This document shows, one piece after another, positions 8,982 to 17,018 of a stretch of 64,000 nt of DNA. How positions within the stretch are numbered: the first letter of the stretch is position 1; each line of letters starts with the position of its first letter. The DNA lies in NCBI GenBank assembly GCA_027036135.1, contig JALVSY010000007.1:562880-626879 (forward strand), written 5' to 3'. The notes under the pieces are model-generated. The model saw only the letters and a list, made by a program, of their open reading frames with translations. It had not been told where the DNA came from and searched no databases. The position numbers and the translations under genes are program-made. The stretch is from Pyrodictiaceae archaeon. Its GTDB lineage: Archaea > Thermoproteota > Thermoprotei_A > Sulfolobales > Pyrodictiaceae.

Positions 8982-10019
8982 GTGTTGAACAAGGCTCTGA
9001 GCAAGCAAGCGCTGAAGATAATATTGTTGTTCGGAGTGGTTAGCCTCCTAGCTGATGCCAGTTATGAGGGATTCCGCAGCATACTGGCGCCCCTCATAAA
9101 GACTAGCTATGAGCTGGGAGCAGTCGTTGGGATAGGGGAGTTCATTGCATGGGGTCTCCGCCCACTGACTGGGATATTGGCGGATGTAACTGCTAGCTAC
9201 TGGGCCCTGACAATAACCGGGTACAGTCTAGTCCCCGTAGGCATCCTTGTAGCTGTCCAGGGCTGGCCATGGCTAGCAATAGGCTATAGCATTGAGAGAT
9301 TCGGTAAGGCTCTCCGAACACCTGCACGAGACACCCTCATATCAAGCATAGCTGGTAAGAGGAGAGGCCTCGCCTTCGGGCTACACGAGCTACTAGACCA
9401 GGCGGGAGCAGTTCTCGGCCCAGTGATAGCAGCCCTTGGGCTAGCGGGGCTCTACGGCTTATGGGTGCTAGCGGTCCCCGGGGCCCTAGCAGTCCTCGTC
9501 CTAATATACCTCGCAGGGGTTTACCCTGGCTCGGAAGTGCCGCGCCGCTATCACTGGTCACTGAGAGAATCTTTCCGAGGAGGCCTTGGCGCAGCCTTCT
9601 ACGTGCTCGTAGCTGGGACGATAACGGCTAACCCAATAGCAGTGCAGGCTGTGGTTAAGACTCTCTCCCACCTAGGCGAGGAGCAACTAGTCCTCCTCTA
9701 CTCTGTCGCGATGCTGAGCGACGCAGTAGCAGCCCTACCCCTAGGAGCGCTATATGACCGGGACCCACGCTTAGCACAGGTAGTTCCCCCGGTGTTCGGG
9801 GCCCTAGCCGGTGCTGCAGCTCTAGCCCTTGGCCACAGCCTCGTCGGCGCCGTGCTTGCTTCCCTGCTGAGTGGCGTGGCTATAGCGGGCTACGAGACCG
9901 TAGCACGGGCAATGGTCAAGGGCGGTGCCACGGGCTACGGTGTCTTCGGGGTCTCGTATGGCGCGGCCTCAGCTGCATCTATAATCCTTTACGGGTTCCT
10001 GGCCCGCTTAGCCGCCTAG
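8982..10019 (+). CDS. Major facilitator superfamily transporter
   Basis: 345 residues with about ten to eleven hydrophobic membrane segments. The loop after TM2 has RPLTGILADV, a variant of the MFS G-x-x-x-D motif, and IERFGKALRTPARDTLIS resembles motifs of the drug-efflux group. No substrate can be assigned. It starts with TTG 8982, with TTTAAG near 8935 as a possible TATA element for a divergent promoter shared with the ABC ATPase gene. Slightly short for a 12-TM carrier. Confidence 0.8.
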   Translation: MLNKALSKQALKIILLFGVVSLLADASYEGFRSILAPLIKTSYELGAVVGIGEFIAWGLRPLTGILADVTASYWALTITGYSLVPVGILVAVQGWPWLAIGYSIERFGKALRTPARDTLISSIAGKRRGLAFGLHELLDQAGAVLGPVIAALGLAGLYGLWVLAVPGALAVLVLIYLAGVYPGSEVPRRYHWSLRESFRGGLGAAFYVLVAGTITANPIAVQAVVKTLSHLGEEQLVLLYSVAMLSDAVAALPLGALYDRDPRLAQVVPPVFGALAGAAALALGHSLVGAVLASLLSGVAIAGYETVARAMVKGGATGYGVFGVSYGAASAASIILYGFLARLAA

Positions 10020-10101
10020 CTATATACGTGTTTCATTGCTCCCTCCCAGGGCTCTCCCCATAAGGTAATACCGTGGAGGTATTCTTTGTTGGGAGCTTCT
10101 T

Positions 10102-11454
10102 GTGCCACGACTAGCCGGTGACTGGTTCATAGACATGTTTACGAGCGAGGCCGAGAAACTCATCGACCTGATCCGTGAGAGAAAGGAGCCCAGGATACAG
10201 GTAAGCATCCCTACTCATTGGTGGATAAGTGGGCTATCGAGCAGCTCCTATGATAGAACAGTGGCGGCTGTGGATGGCGGTGGTGGGGTACAGCCCCTGG
10301 CCTTTGGCTGGAGTATATACGTCGCGAGAGCCTATGGGTACGTGGAGGGAGCGGAGCCCGAGAGGGGGCTTGAGCTACGCCTCTTCCCGGTAAGGGATAC
10401 CCGTGTCCTAGACGCGCTACGGACGTGGCTAGAGTACCGCGTCGCGACCTCTCTTGCCTCGAGGCTCAGCAACGCAGTAGTACTCATGGATGGGAGCCTC
10501 TGGGTCGGGATAAGCCTCGCCCTAGGCTCGCTAGCAAAGCTAGCCTCGGGCAACGTTGACAGCGTCGCCGCCGTCTATACTGCTCTTTTCAGCGCCTACA
10601 GCTTATCAGAGCTAGTAAGACTCGTAGAAACTGCCCATAGCCGGGGAGTACTAGTAGCGTTCGTATCCAAGGACCATGGGTTCAGAGCATACAAGGAGAA
10701 GGTCCTACTGGGCCTAGTGGCTGAGAAAACACCCGCGCTACGCGACCTCATAGACCGGGCGCTTGAGTGGTACCCGCTGGCTCTCCGAGACCAGCTAATA
10801 ACAGCCCGTAGACTAGTACCCCCCGAGCTAAGACCACTCTACGACGCTGCTCTAGACCCTAGTTACCGGGATCCCCTCTTCCTAGCAGATAGCATTGGTA
10901 CGGCGAGCCAGGGATACACATGGGTACTCAATATGCCCCCGAGTAGGCGCATGGGCCGCATACTCTCGCGTGGTGTCTCGCTGAGAACCCTCGTGGAGAA
11001 AGCAGTGGCCAAGGCAGAGACGCTGCTAGGGGAGGAGCCCGAGGTCGAGGAGCTAAGAGCCCTCGGGGCTAGGCTCCCCGCGGAGCTTGACCGCTTGCCA
11101 CGCGTCCGCCTCTTCTACACCAGGCTCGGGTCAGGGGACTACCCCCTACTAGTGGAGGTGCCGGGGAGCCTCGGCGATTATTACTCGCGTGGAAGACTCC
11201 TAGAGGAGCCGAGCACTGAGACAGAGCAACTAGTAGCGATACTAGCAAGGCACTACGCTGGCCCAGAGTACTACAACATCCCACTAGTAGCGGCCCACAT
11301 TAACGCAACGTTTACCGGGATGCAGCTAGACCAGTACATGGCCCTACTAGAGCAACTAGCCAATGCCCGGGGAGTCCCGCTGCGATTCGCGCGGAGGAGG
11401 GCGATGTGGGGGGCTTTGCGCAGGAAGAAGAGGAGAAGAACCGTGGGCTGGTAA
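10102..11454 (+). CDS. NurA-domain nuclease paralogue
   Basis: A 450-residue protein with NurA-domain features: VAAVDGGGG (first Asp, near residue 55), NAVVLMDGSLW (second Asp), VAFVSKDHGFRAYKEK, and NIPLVAAHINATFT near the C-terminus. The C-terminus is very basic (RRKKRRRTVGW), suggesting nucleic acid binding. It is longer than the herA-linked NurA at 3827-4909 and has no HerA-like partner next to it. Start GTG 10102. It may act in another resection or defence context; the nuclease call rests on motifs only. Confidence 0.75.
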   Translation: MPRLAGDWFIDMFTSEAEKLIDLIRERKEPRIQVSIPTHWWISGLSSSSYDRTVAAVDGGGGVQPLAFGWSIYVARAYGYVEGAEPERGLELRLFPVRDTRVLDALRTWLEYRVATSLASRLSNAVVLMDGSLWVGISLALGSLAKLASGNVDSVAAVYTALFSAYSLSELVRLVETAHSRGVLVAFVSKDHGFRAYKEKVLLGLVAEKTPALRDLIDRALEWYPLALRDQLITARRLVPPELRPLYDAALDPSYRDPLFLADSIGTASQGYTWVLNMPPSRRMGRILSRGVSLRTLVEKAVAKAETLLGEEPEVEELRALGARLPAELDRLPRVRLFYTRLGSGDYPLLVEVPGSLGDYYSRGRLLEEPSTETEQLVAILARHYAGPEYYNIPLVAAHINATFTGMQLDQYMALLEQLANARGVPLRFARRRAMWGALRRKKRRRTVGW

Positions 11455-11475
11455 GGGAGAGACGAGCTTAAAGTC

Positions 11476-11508
11476 TTGTAACACTGTATCTTTGTAACTG
11501 GGTTACAA
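11476..11508. promoter_or_regulatory. Operator-like repeats upstream of vapBC
   Basis: TTGTAAC occurs at 11476-11482 and 11492-11498, and its inverse GTTACAA at 11502-11508, separated from the second copy by only 3 nt. The array ends 4 bp before the antitoxin ATG (11513). This layout fits autorepression by the VapB-like DNA-binding antitoxin. Confidence 0.6.
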
Positions 11509-11512
11509 GGGG

Positions 11513-11803
11513 ATGTACTCGGAAGTTGTACGGGTGAGCCGCGAGGCCAAGAGGGAGCTGGAGAGGCTACAGGCCCGCCTAGTCATAGAGGCGGGTCGCA
11601 AGTACTCCCTACAAGAATTAGTTGATGCTGCTATACGTGTAGCGCTGCGTAGACAGGAGGAGCTTCTCGAAGAGCTCGGTGAGTGGCGCCCCCTCAGCAG
11701 AGAGGAGGCCGAGAAGCTACTAGACATGTATAGTATTGATGTGGATGTAGAGGACGTCGAGAAGGATATGAAAGAGGTGCTATACCCTGAGCATACTGGT
11801 TGA
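11513..11803 (+). CDS. vapB: VapB-like antitoxin
   Basis: 96 residues, highly charged and helical. Its N-terminal part (VSREAKRELERLQARLVIEAG) and SLQELVDAAIRVAL resemble a ribbon-helix-helix DNA-binding fold. The acidic C-terminus (EEAEKLLDMYSIDVDVED) would wrap the toxin. It directly precedes and overlaps the PIN toxin, and its own start sits just behind the TTGTAAC operator repeats, so it likely represses its own operon. Confidence 0.75.
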   Translation: MYSEVVRVSREAKRELERLQARLVIEAGRKYSLQELVDAAIRVALRRQEELLEELGEWRPLSREEAEKLLDMYSIDVDVEDVEKDMKEVLYPEHTG

Positions 11804-12197
11804 CAGCGGAGTCATCCTCGCAGCCTTTATCCGTAAGGAGAAGAGGCATCACTGGGCCCGTCGCCTCCTAGTCTCTGTCCTCGAAGGCGTGTACGGCTCT
11901 CCCTTCGTCACGGACTATATCGTGGACGAGGTTCTCAGCTATGCGAGTGCCAGGCTCGGGAGAGAGCCCTCCATAAAGCTACTAGACTTCTTGGTCAAGA
12001 AGGGCTTGTTCAGAATAATCCCAATAACCCTTGACCTATTTACCCGCGCGGTAAGGGTCTTCGAGGAGAATGCCCCCGTGCTCAGCTTCACTGATGCAGC
12101 CTCGCTCGTAGCGGCGAGGACCTACGGCATAGACTATATAGCTACGCTTGACGAGGCACTGGCCCGGCACTACCCGAGCATATCCCCTAATGAATAG
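11787..12197 (+). CDS. vapC: VapC-type PIN-domain ribonuclease toxin (probable CTG start)
   Basis: PIN-domain RNase toxin. Homology begins at ILVDSGVILAAF, well before the first in-frame ATG/GTG/TTG (11889). In frame upstream only CTG 11787 fits, placed 7 nt after the Shine-Dalgarno GAGGTG (11774-11779). A stop (TGA 11768-11770) bounds the frame. The acidic residues of the active site are present: Asp in LVDSG, Glu in IVDEVL, Asp in LSFTDAA and Asp in ATLDEA, so the toxin looks functional. It overlaps the antitoxin gene by 17 bp. An annotation starting at 11889 would lose the first catalytic Asp. Confidence 0.78.
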   Translation: MSILVDSGVILAAFIRKEKRHHWARRLLVSVLEGVYGSPFVTDYIVDEVLSYASARLGREPSIKLLDFLVKKGLFRIIPITLDLFTRAVRVFEENAPVLSFTDAASLVAARTYGIDYIATLDEALARHYPSISPNE

Positions 12198-12253
12198 ACG
12201 GTGCTAGACTTAGACCCCTCTCCTTCCCCTTCCTAGCTACTGGGTTAGGCGGG

Positions 12254-14242
12254 TTGGCTGAGTCCGCGAGACCTATACCCCTCCTTATACCCCTAGAGGC
12301 CCGTGCGATCGGGGCCCGTGTACCCCGTACAGGGGCTAGGTGGCAGGGAGGGCTCCTAGTAGAGGTTGAGAAGCGCCGAGTACTCCTACTCATGCCCGGT
12401 AGTATTGCTAGGTGGATTCAGCGAGGCGAGCGCCTCAAGCTAGTCTTCCGGGAGGAGCCGGAGCGGGTCGATGGAGGAGTCTATGTTGCTCCAAGGGATA
12501 CCTATGAGCTGTGGCGTTTCTGGCCCGGGGAGAACGGTGTAGAGGAGGTAAAGGTCTGGCCCCCGTGGAGAAGGGAGGCTAGGCTTAGCAGGGAGAGCAT
12601 TGTCGGCGAGAAGGTGTACGAGTACCACGTCGTGGCGCGGGAGGCGGTGACCGAGGACGATTACAAGGAGATCGTGGGCCTAGAGCAATATCACTATGCC
12701 AGCAAGGAGGAGATAGTAGCTATTTGGCGATGCCCTGTCTGCGGCGCCTACGCGGAGTCCAATATACAGCCCATCTGCCCCAGGGACAAGGTGCCGATGA
12801 AGCTCCAGGAGATACGCGGGAGCCTCCCCTCGAGCAGGTTCCTCGTACTAGAGCTAGTCACTAGGGAGCCCTATGAGCCGAGAATAGTGGCCTACGTTAG
12901 GGTCGATACACCGATACCATTGATGCATCGCAGGATAAGGCTCCCGAGCGGCGAGGAACGAGTCGAGAGAATGATAAGGGAGAAGGTGTTCCCCCGGGAC
13001 TGGTTCCACCCAACCTTCTGGCCACTAGCCTTCTCGAGGAGAGCGGAGATCCGTAAAAGGTTCCGCGAGCTAGCAGACCTTTACGGCTCCAAGAGAATAG
13101 CTAGGGCAGCGGTGGGCGAGGAGATAGCTGACGAGGCCCTCCGCTACGCCAACACAGCGGCGGCACGCATAGCAAGGGTCGTGGTGCACCCCGACTACCG
13201 GGGCGACGGCCTGGGAGTCCTCGCCGTAAAGATGGCTGTTGAGTGGATAGCCGAGCGCAGAATACCCGAGATGAAGAAGAGGAAACACGTTGTCGAGACT
13301 ATTGCCCAGATGGCTCGCTATAACCCGTTCTTCGAGAAAGCAGGCTTCTACTACATGTGGGACACTGCTAGTGGTAGACCCGTCCTCATGTACTCCTTGA
13401 CCCAGGAGGCCCGGGAGAGAATCGAGAAGTTCCTACGCGAAGACCCCTACGCGAGGCTCCACGGAGGCCGCTTGTTTAGGCCGAGGTACCGTGTAGAAGA
13501 GAAGCTGAACGGCTCCATAGAGCTGGTAAAGGTTACTAAGATCTATAGGAGCGAGCTAGACGTCTCTAGGCTCCCACCAGAGCTACAGGACGTGCTGAGA
13601 GCCTTTGGCGCAGAGAGGAGGCTTGTTGAGAGATACGTGCTACGAGACGTCTCGCTCAGCATAGAGCCAGGCGAGGTAGTAGCCGTGGTCGGTGCGAGCG
13701 GGGCTGGGAAGACAACCTTCCTCAGAATGATAATAGGCGCAGCCCTAGGCCTAGGCGACGAGAAGTATAAGCCGAGTAGCGGAGAGGTAAGGGTACCAAG
13801 CAACGCGAGGCTAGCCGCTCTCCTACCCGGCGAGATGGAGCCAGTGTTCCGGGACGAGACCCTCCTAGAACACGTAGCCAAGAAGCTGGGAGACGCCGCG
13901 GCGGCAGTAGAGGTGTTGTCAGCAGTGGGGCTGAGCGATGCGATATTCTATCGCGCTAGGTTCGATGAGTTATCCACGGGGCAGAAGGAGAGAGCAAAGC
14001 TAGCAAGCCTCCTAGCCGAGAAGCCAAACCTGCTAGTAATCGATGAGTTCACCGCCCACCTGGACAGGCTAACTGCTCAGCGGGTGGCGAGGAAGCTCGG
14101 GACGCTCGCCCGGAGAAACGGTATAACACTGATAGTCTCGACGAATAGGCCGGAGATACTGAGGGCATTAGCACCTGACAAGACTGTATTAGTGGGCTAT
14201 GGCACAGCCACGGTGATAGAGACCCGGGAGAAGAACAAGTAA
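12254..14242 (+). CDS. COG2401-type fusion: zinc ribbon + GNAT acetyltransferase + ABC ATPase
   Basis: 662 residues carrying three modules. Cys160, Cys163 and Cys175 (CPVC ... CPRD) form a zinc-ribbon-like insert with one ligand less obvious. A GNAT domain follows with motif A VVVHPDYRGDGLGVLAV near 310-326. A soluble ABC ATPase occupies about 440-655: Walker A GASGAGKTT, signature LSTGQKER, Walker B LLVIDEFTAHLD, and a switch residue in VSTNRP where many ABC ATPases have His. No membrane segment is present, so this is not a transporter. The fusion is known as an archaeal family (COG2401), but its substrate is undescribed. Start TTG 12254. Confidence 0.82.
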   Translation: MAESARPIPLLIPLEARAIGARVPRTGARWQGGLLVEVEKRRVLLLMPGSIARWIQRGERLKLVFREEPERVDGGVYVAPRDTYELWRFWPGENGVEEVKVWPPWRREARLSRESIVGEKVYEYHVVAREAVTEDDYKEIVGLEQYHYASKEEIVAIWRCPVCGAYAESNIQPICPRDKVPMKLQEIRGSLPSSRFLVLELVTREPYEPRIVAYVRVDTPIPLMHRRIRLPSGEERVERMIREKVFPRDWFHPTFWPLAFSRRAEIRKRFRELADLYGSKRIARAAVGEEIADEALRYANTAAARIARVVVHPDYRGDGLGVLAVKMAVEWIAERRIPEMKKRKHVVETIAQMARYNPFFEKAGFYYMWDTASGRPVLMYSLTQEARERIEKFLREDPYARLHGGRLFRPRYRVEEKLNGSIELVKVTKIYRSELDVSRLPPELQDVLRAFGAERRLVERYVLRDVSLSIEPGEVVAVVGASGAGKTTFLRMIIGAALGLGDEKYKPSSGEVRVPSNARLAALLPGEMEPVFRDETLLEHVAKKLGDAAAAVEVLSAVGLSDAIFYRARFDELSTGQKERAKLASLLAEKPNLLVIDEFTAHLDRLTAQRVARKLGTLARRNGITLIVSTNRPEILRALAPDKTVLVGYGTATVIETREKNK

Positions 14243-14262
14243 CGGGGAGGGAGCAAAGGAGG

Positions 14263-15489
14263 ATGCCTCTCAAACGAGTAGTGTTCCTAATGGGTATCTC
14301 GGGGCTCGACCTAGGCAAGGTACTTGAGCTAGCCCAGGGCCTCGGGGCAGCGACTGCGAAGTACGAGGACTTTGTAGAGGAGGAGTTCAAGGCCCCGATA
14401 TATCATGTCTCGGAGCTACTTCTGGTAAGGTATAGTGGTGTGAGGGATCGGTTCGACAAGGCCTTCGACAAGATGATGGAGTACCTGGAGGCAAGCGGCA
14501 AAGAGGCGGCTGTGGTCGCGGCGCATGCAGCCTATTATCGTAGGAACAACGTTGTCGCGAGCCCGGTCGTGGCAAGGATAGCTATGCTAGCGAGCAGGGG
14601 CCTAGAGGTCTCAGTAATAGACTACGTAGACGACTACTACCACGTATTGTACCGTGTCGCGAAGAGAATAGAGCGCGGCGAGACCCCGGGCGTGGCAGGC
14701 TTCCAGGTCCTGGACCCACTAGGCCTACTCTACTGGAGAAGCACCCATCACAGCATAGCACAGGTACTAACCCTCTTCGGGGCACGCCTCTACCTATACG
14801 CCTCCAAGCACAGCCAGGAGAGCCACCGCCGCCTCCTAGCAATGCTAATAGGCCAGGAATCAGAGACAGGGCCGTACCGCACCGCCTACATATCCCACCC
14901 AATAACCCTTGTGCGCAAGAAGGCGGAGGAGCAGGGAGAGCCACTAGACCGGTTTCCCGACGCGCTCGAGATAGAGGAGTTCAAGAAGAGCCTCGAGAAA
15001 GAGTGCCCAAGCCTAGTACTCTTCTCCCCCACGACCATAGACGAGCTAATAACGAGACCAGGCACAGAGGAGCTAGAAACCAGGATAACCAGGGAGAACC
15101 GCTGGCCCCACGAAGAAAACGGGCTACACGACTACCCCTACCCCGTGGACCTAGGCAGCGAGTTCTTCGACAAATACCTCTACCCGGTGAAGCAGACAAC
15201 GAAGAACCCAGGCTACCTAGCCCAGCTAAGAAGCAGCATAGAAGCAAGCATAGAGAGAAGAGACCTCGGATACGTATCCCAAGCAGACATGATAATAGCC
15301 TACCGCCCAACAATGTACCTAGCAACACACATGGGAGTAGAAACAGAGATCAAAACAGCAATAGCAATGGGCAAACCCGTCTACAGCGTCATGCCACCAG
15401 AGGAGAGAAGCACAGCCTACAAGCTCTTCCGCTTCGAATACCCACTCTACAGCACACAAGAGCTACTAAACATACTAAAATGCAAATAA
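14263..15489 (+). CDS. Two-domain protein with C-terminal deoxyribosyltransferase-like fold
   Basis: 408 residues. The N-terminus (VVFLMGISGLDLGKVLELA) looks like a P-loop kinase fold in which the usual GKS/T is not present, followed by a helical region. The C-terminal part resembles nucleoside 2-deoxyribosyltransferase/DNP-like folds: AYISHPIT (strand 1 loop), ADMIIAYRP, and MGVETEIKTAIAMGKPVYSV, where a Glu follows G-V-E/x-x-E as in the catalytic helix. It could hydrolyse or transfer nucleotide bases, but no function is established. It lies 20 bp after the COG2401 gene, so the two probably form an operon. Confidence 0.6.
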   Translation: MPLKRVVFLMGISGLDLGKVLELAQGLGAATAKYEDFVEEEFKAPIYHVSELLLVRYSGVRDRFDKAFDKMMEYLEASGKEAAVVAAHAAYYRRNNVVASPVVARIAMLASRGLEVSVIDYVDDYYHVLYRVAKRIERGETPGVAGFQVLDPLGLLYWRSTHHSIAQVLTLFGARLYLYASKHSQESHRRLLAMLIGQESETGPYRTAYISHPITLVRKKAEEQGEPLDRFPDALEIEEFKKSLEKECPSLVLFSPTTIDELITRPGTEELETRITRENRWPHEENGLHDYPYPVDLGSEFFDKYLYPVKQTTKNPGYLAQLRSSIEASIERRDLGYVSQADMIIAYRPTMYLATHMGVETEIKTAIAMGKPVYSVMPPEERSTAYKLFRFEYPLYSTQELLNILKCK

Positions 15490-15563
15490 ACCCGCATCAA
15501 CACCGCCGAGAAACTAATCACTCACACCCTCTGCCCAGAGAACCCTTTTCCCGGATCCAACGC

Positions 15564-16175
15564 CTAACCAATACTTTCTAAAACCTGCCCCACCCTAACT
15601 ATATTGTCCACGAGCTCGTCACTGAGACCCCTAAACTTCTCCTTACCCTGTATAACCGCCTGTATCTCCTCATGCATCTTGGTAAATACCTCCCCAAGAC
15701 CCTGGAGCACCTCGCCGCTCGGCAGATCCTTGCAACTAAAATTCCCATAACCAATCATGCTGAAATAATACCTCTGGGAAACACGCATAAGATAATCACT
15801 TATCTCGTCGAGAGCAAGTAGTAGGCTCGTTGGCATCTGGTGCCCAGAAGCCTCATAGGCAATGACAAGGCTATCCTCCAAGTGCCTTACATGAATAGAA
15901 TAGATGTAGGGAACATAGTAGCTAAACATAGCCTTACCAGGCTCGGTACGCCTAAGAAGCATGGGACTACAATGATACTGCTCCAGATCAGCCCTAATCA
16001 AGCGAAGAGTATCAGGAAGGTCCCGTAGATATACAAGCTCCCCATCAGCGCTCAGAAGAGCTAAGCGAGATACCCTACCCGAGCGCTCATTACACTTATA
16101 ATAAACAACACCAAGCCCTATAGACAGGGCAACAATAACCAATAAGAACACAAGCACTAAGCGCCTAGAAGTCAA
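15564..16175 (-). CDS. Membrane-anchored protein of unknown function
   Basis: 203 residues with one N-terminal hydrophobic segment (about 6-26) that is a signal anchor or signal peptide, then a mostly helical soluble part with several Cys residues (YYKCNE, QYHCSP, NFSCKD). The cysteines could form disulfides outside the cell. No family recognised. It converges on the preceding gene, and the 190 bp upstream of its start hold only AT-rich promoter-like sequence before the CRISPR array. Confidence 0.6.
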   Translation of the reverse strand: MTSRRLVLVFLLVIVALSIGLGVVYYKCNERSGRVSRLALLSADGELVYLRDLPDTLRLIRADLEQYHCSPMLLRRTEPGKAMFSYYVPYIYSIHVRHLEDSLVIAYEASGHQMPTSLLLALDEISDYLMRVSQRYYFSMIGYGNFSCKDLPSGEVLQGLGEVFTKMHEEIQAVIQGKEKFRGLSDELVDNIVRVGQVLESIG

Positions 16176-16367
16176 GGTGACAAGAACACCCCCTCATTAT
16201 ACAAAGAGCGCAGGGCTCAAATCAAATAGAATACCACGTAGCCCTAAATAGAGTAGAACACCGTTATAACAACTATCCCCGTTACAAGCCCGTACAGCGT
16301 ATCCTCCTTACCCTAGACAAGACCACATAACAAACCTTCACAAAAACACAACACATCACAGAACTGT

Positions 16368-16756
16368 CTAACAATTCTCTATCGAGTTAAGCGACAAGCC
16401 TAGGACACTGCACTTCAGGGTAAGCGGCATCAATGACCTTACAATTCTCTATTGAGTATTTGCGGGAGGAGCGGGGCCCGAGACCCGGCGCCCCGGCCCC
16501 GCCCGACTTTCAGTTCTTACAATTCTCTTTTGAGTTAAGCCAAGTGTTTTTCAAGTTCCTTGTTAATCCGAGGCATGCAGAAAGCGACCTAACTTACAAT
16601 TCTCTTTTGAGTTAAGCTCATCATACCCTACCGCTACGCGACAATATGGGCCAAGGAAGCCACTTACAATTCTCTTTTGAGTATTGCTAGGATTAGCACG
16701 TATACCAAAGAATCTCTCAACTATATTAGCTCTTACAATTCTCTTTTGAGTATTGC
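16368..16756 (-). CRISPR. Small orphan CRISPR array, six repeats
   Basis: Six 25-bp repeats start at 16368, 16438, 16516, 16593, 16663 and 16732. The shared core on the plus strand is CTTACAATTCTCTTTTGAGT, followed by TAAGC or ATTGC. Spacers are about 45, 53, 52, 45 and 44 bp. On the minus strand the repeat ends in ATTGTAAG, close to the ATTGAAAG handle of crenarchaeal repeats, so transcription should run leftward. The repeat farthest left (16368, CTAAC...CTATCGAGT) is the most degenerate, as expected for the leader-distal end. A TATA-like CATAAATA on the minus strand near 16805-16813 sits in the right-hand leader. No cas gene is present in the window. Confidence 0.8.
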
Positions 16757-17018
16757 TGGTATGGTTTCCTTTTGGATCCGAATAGTAACTGGTTTGAGGC
16801 AATTATTTATGCTTGCCGGAACAACTCTAATTCCTATACAATAAGTGCTCCGAGGCCCTGGGGGCTGTTCCCATGGATTCGCATGGATTCGAATCGTTGT
16901 TCCCAAGAACAAATTCAACTCCACCCACGATGTGTTCCCAAGGGAACCGAAAGAGGAGTTTAAAGAGCAAGAGGATTAGGGCAAACAAGTAATCGGAGAG
17001 AAAGGCGAAGGTTTTTTG
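16757..17018. promoter_or_regulatory. CRISPR leader and GTTCCCA repeat cluster next to xerA
   Basis: Gene-free stretch between the array and the recombinase gene. The part near the array has the minus-strand TATA-like element for the CRISPR transcript. Further right, GTTCCCA appears three times (16867, 16899 and 16934). One copy is an exact inverted repeat, GTTCCC-AA-GGGAAC (16934-16947), and ATGGATTCG is directly repeated at 16873-16881 and 16883-16891. These could be protein-binding or recombination sites, possibly for the adjacent XerA-like enzyme, but no core site could be defined. Confidence 0.45.

Noticed and set aside
15003-15581. A 192-codon Arg/Gln/His-rich frame on the plus strand
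   Set aside because: Out-of-frame reading of the 3' end of the deoxyribosyltransferase-like gene; no domain, no ribosome site.
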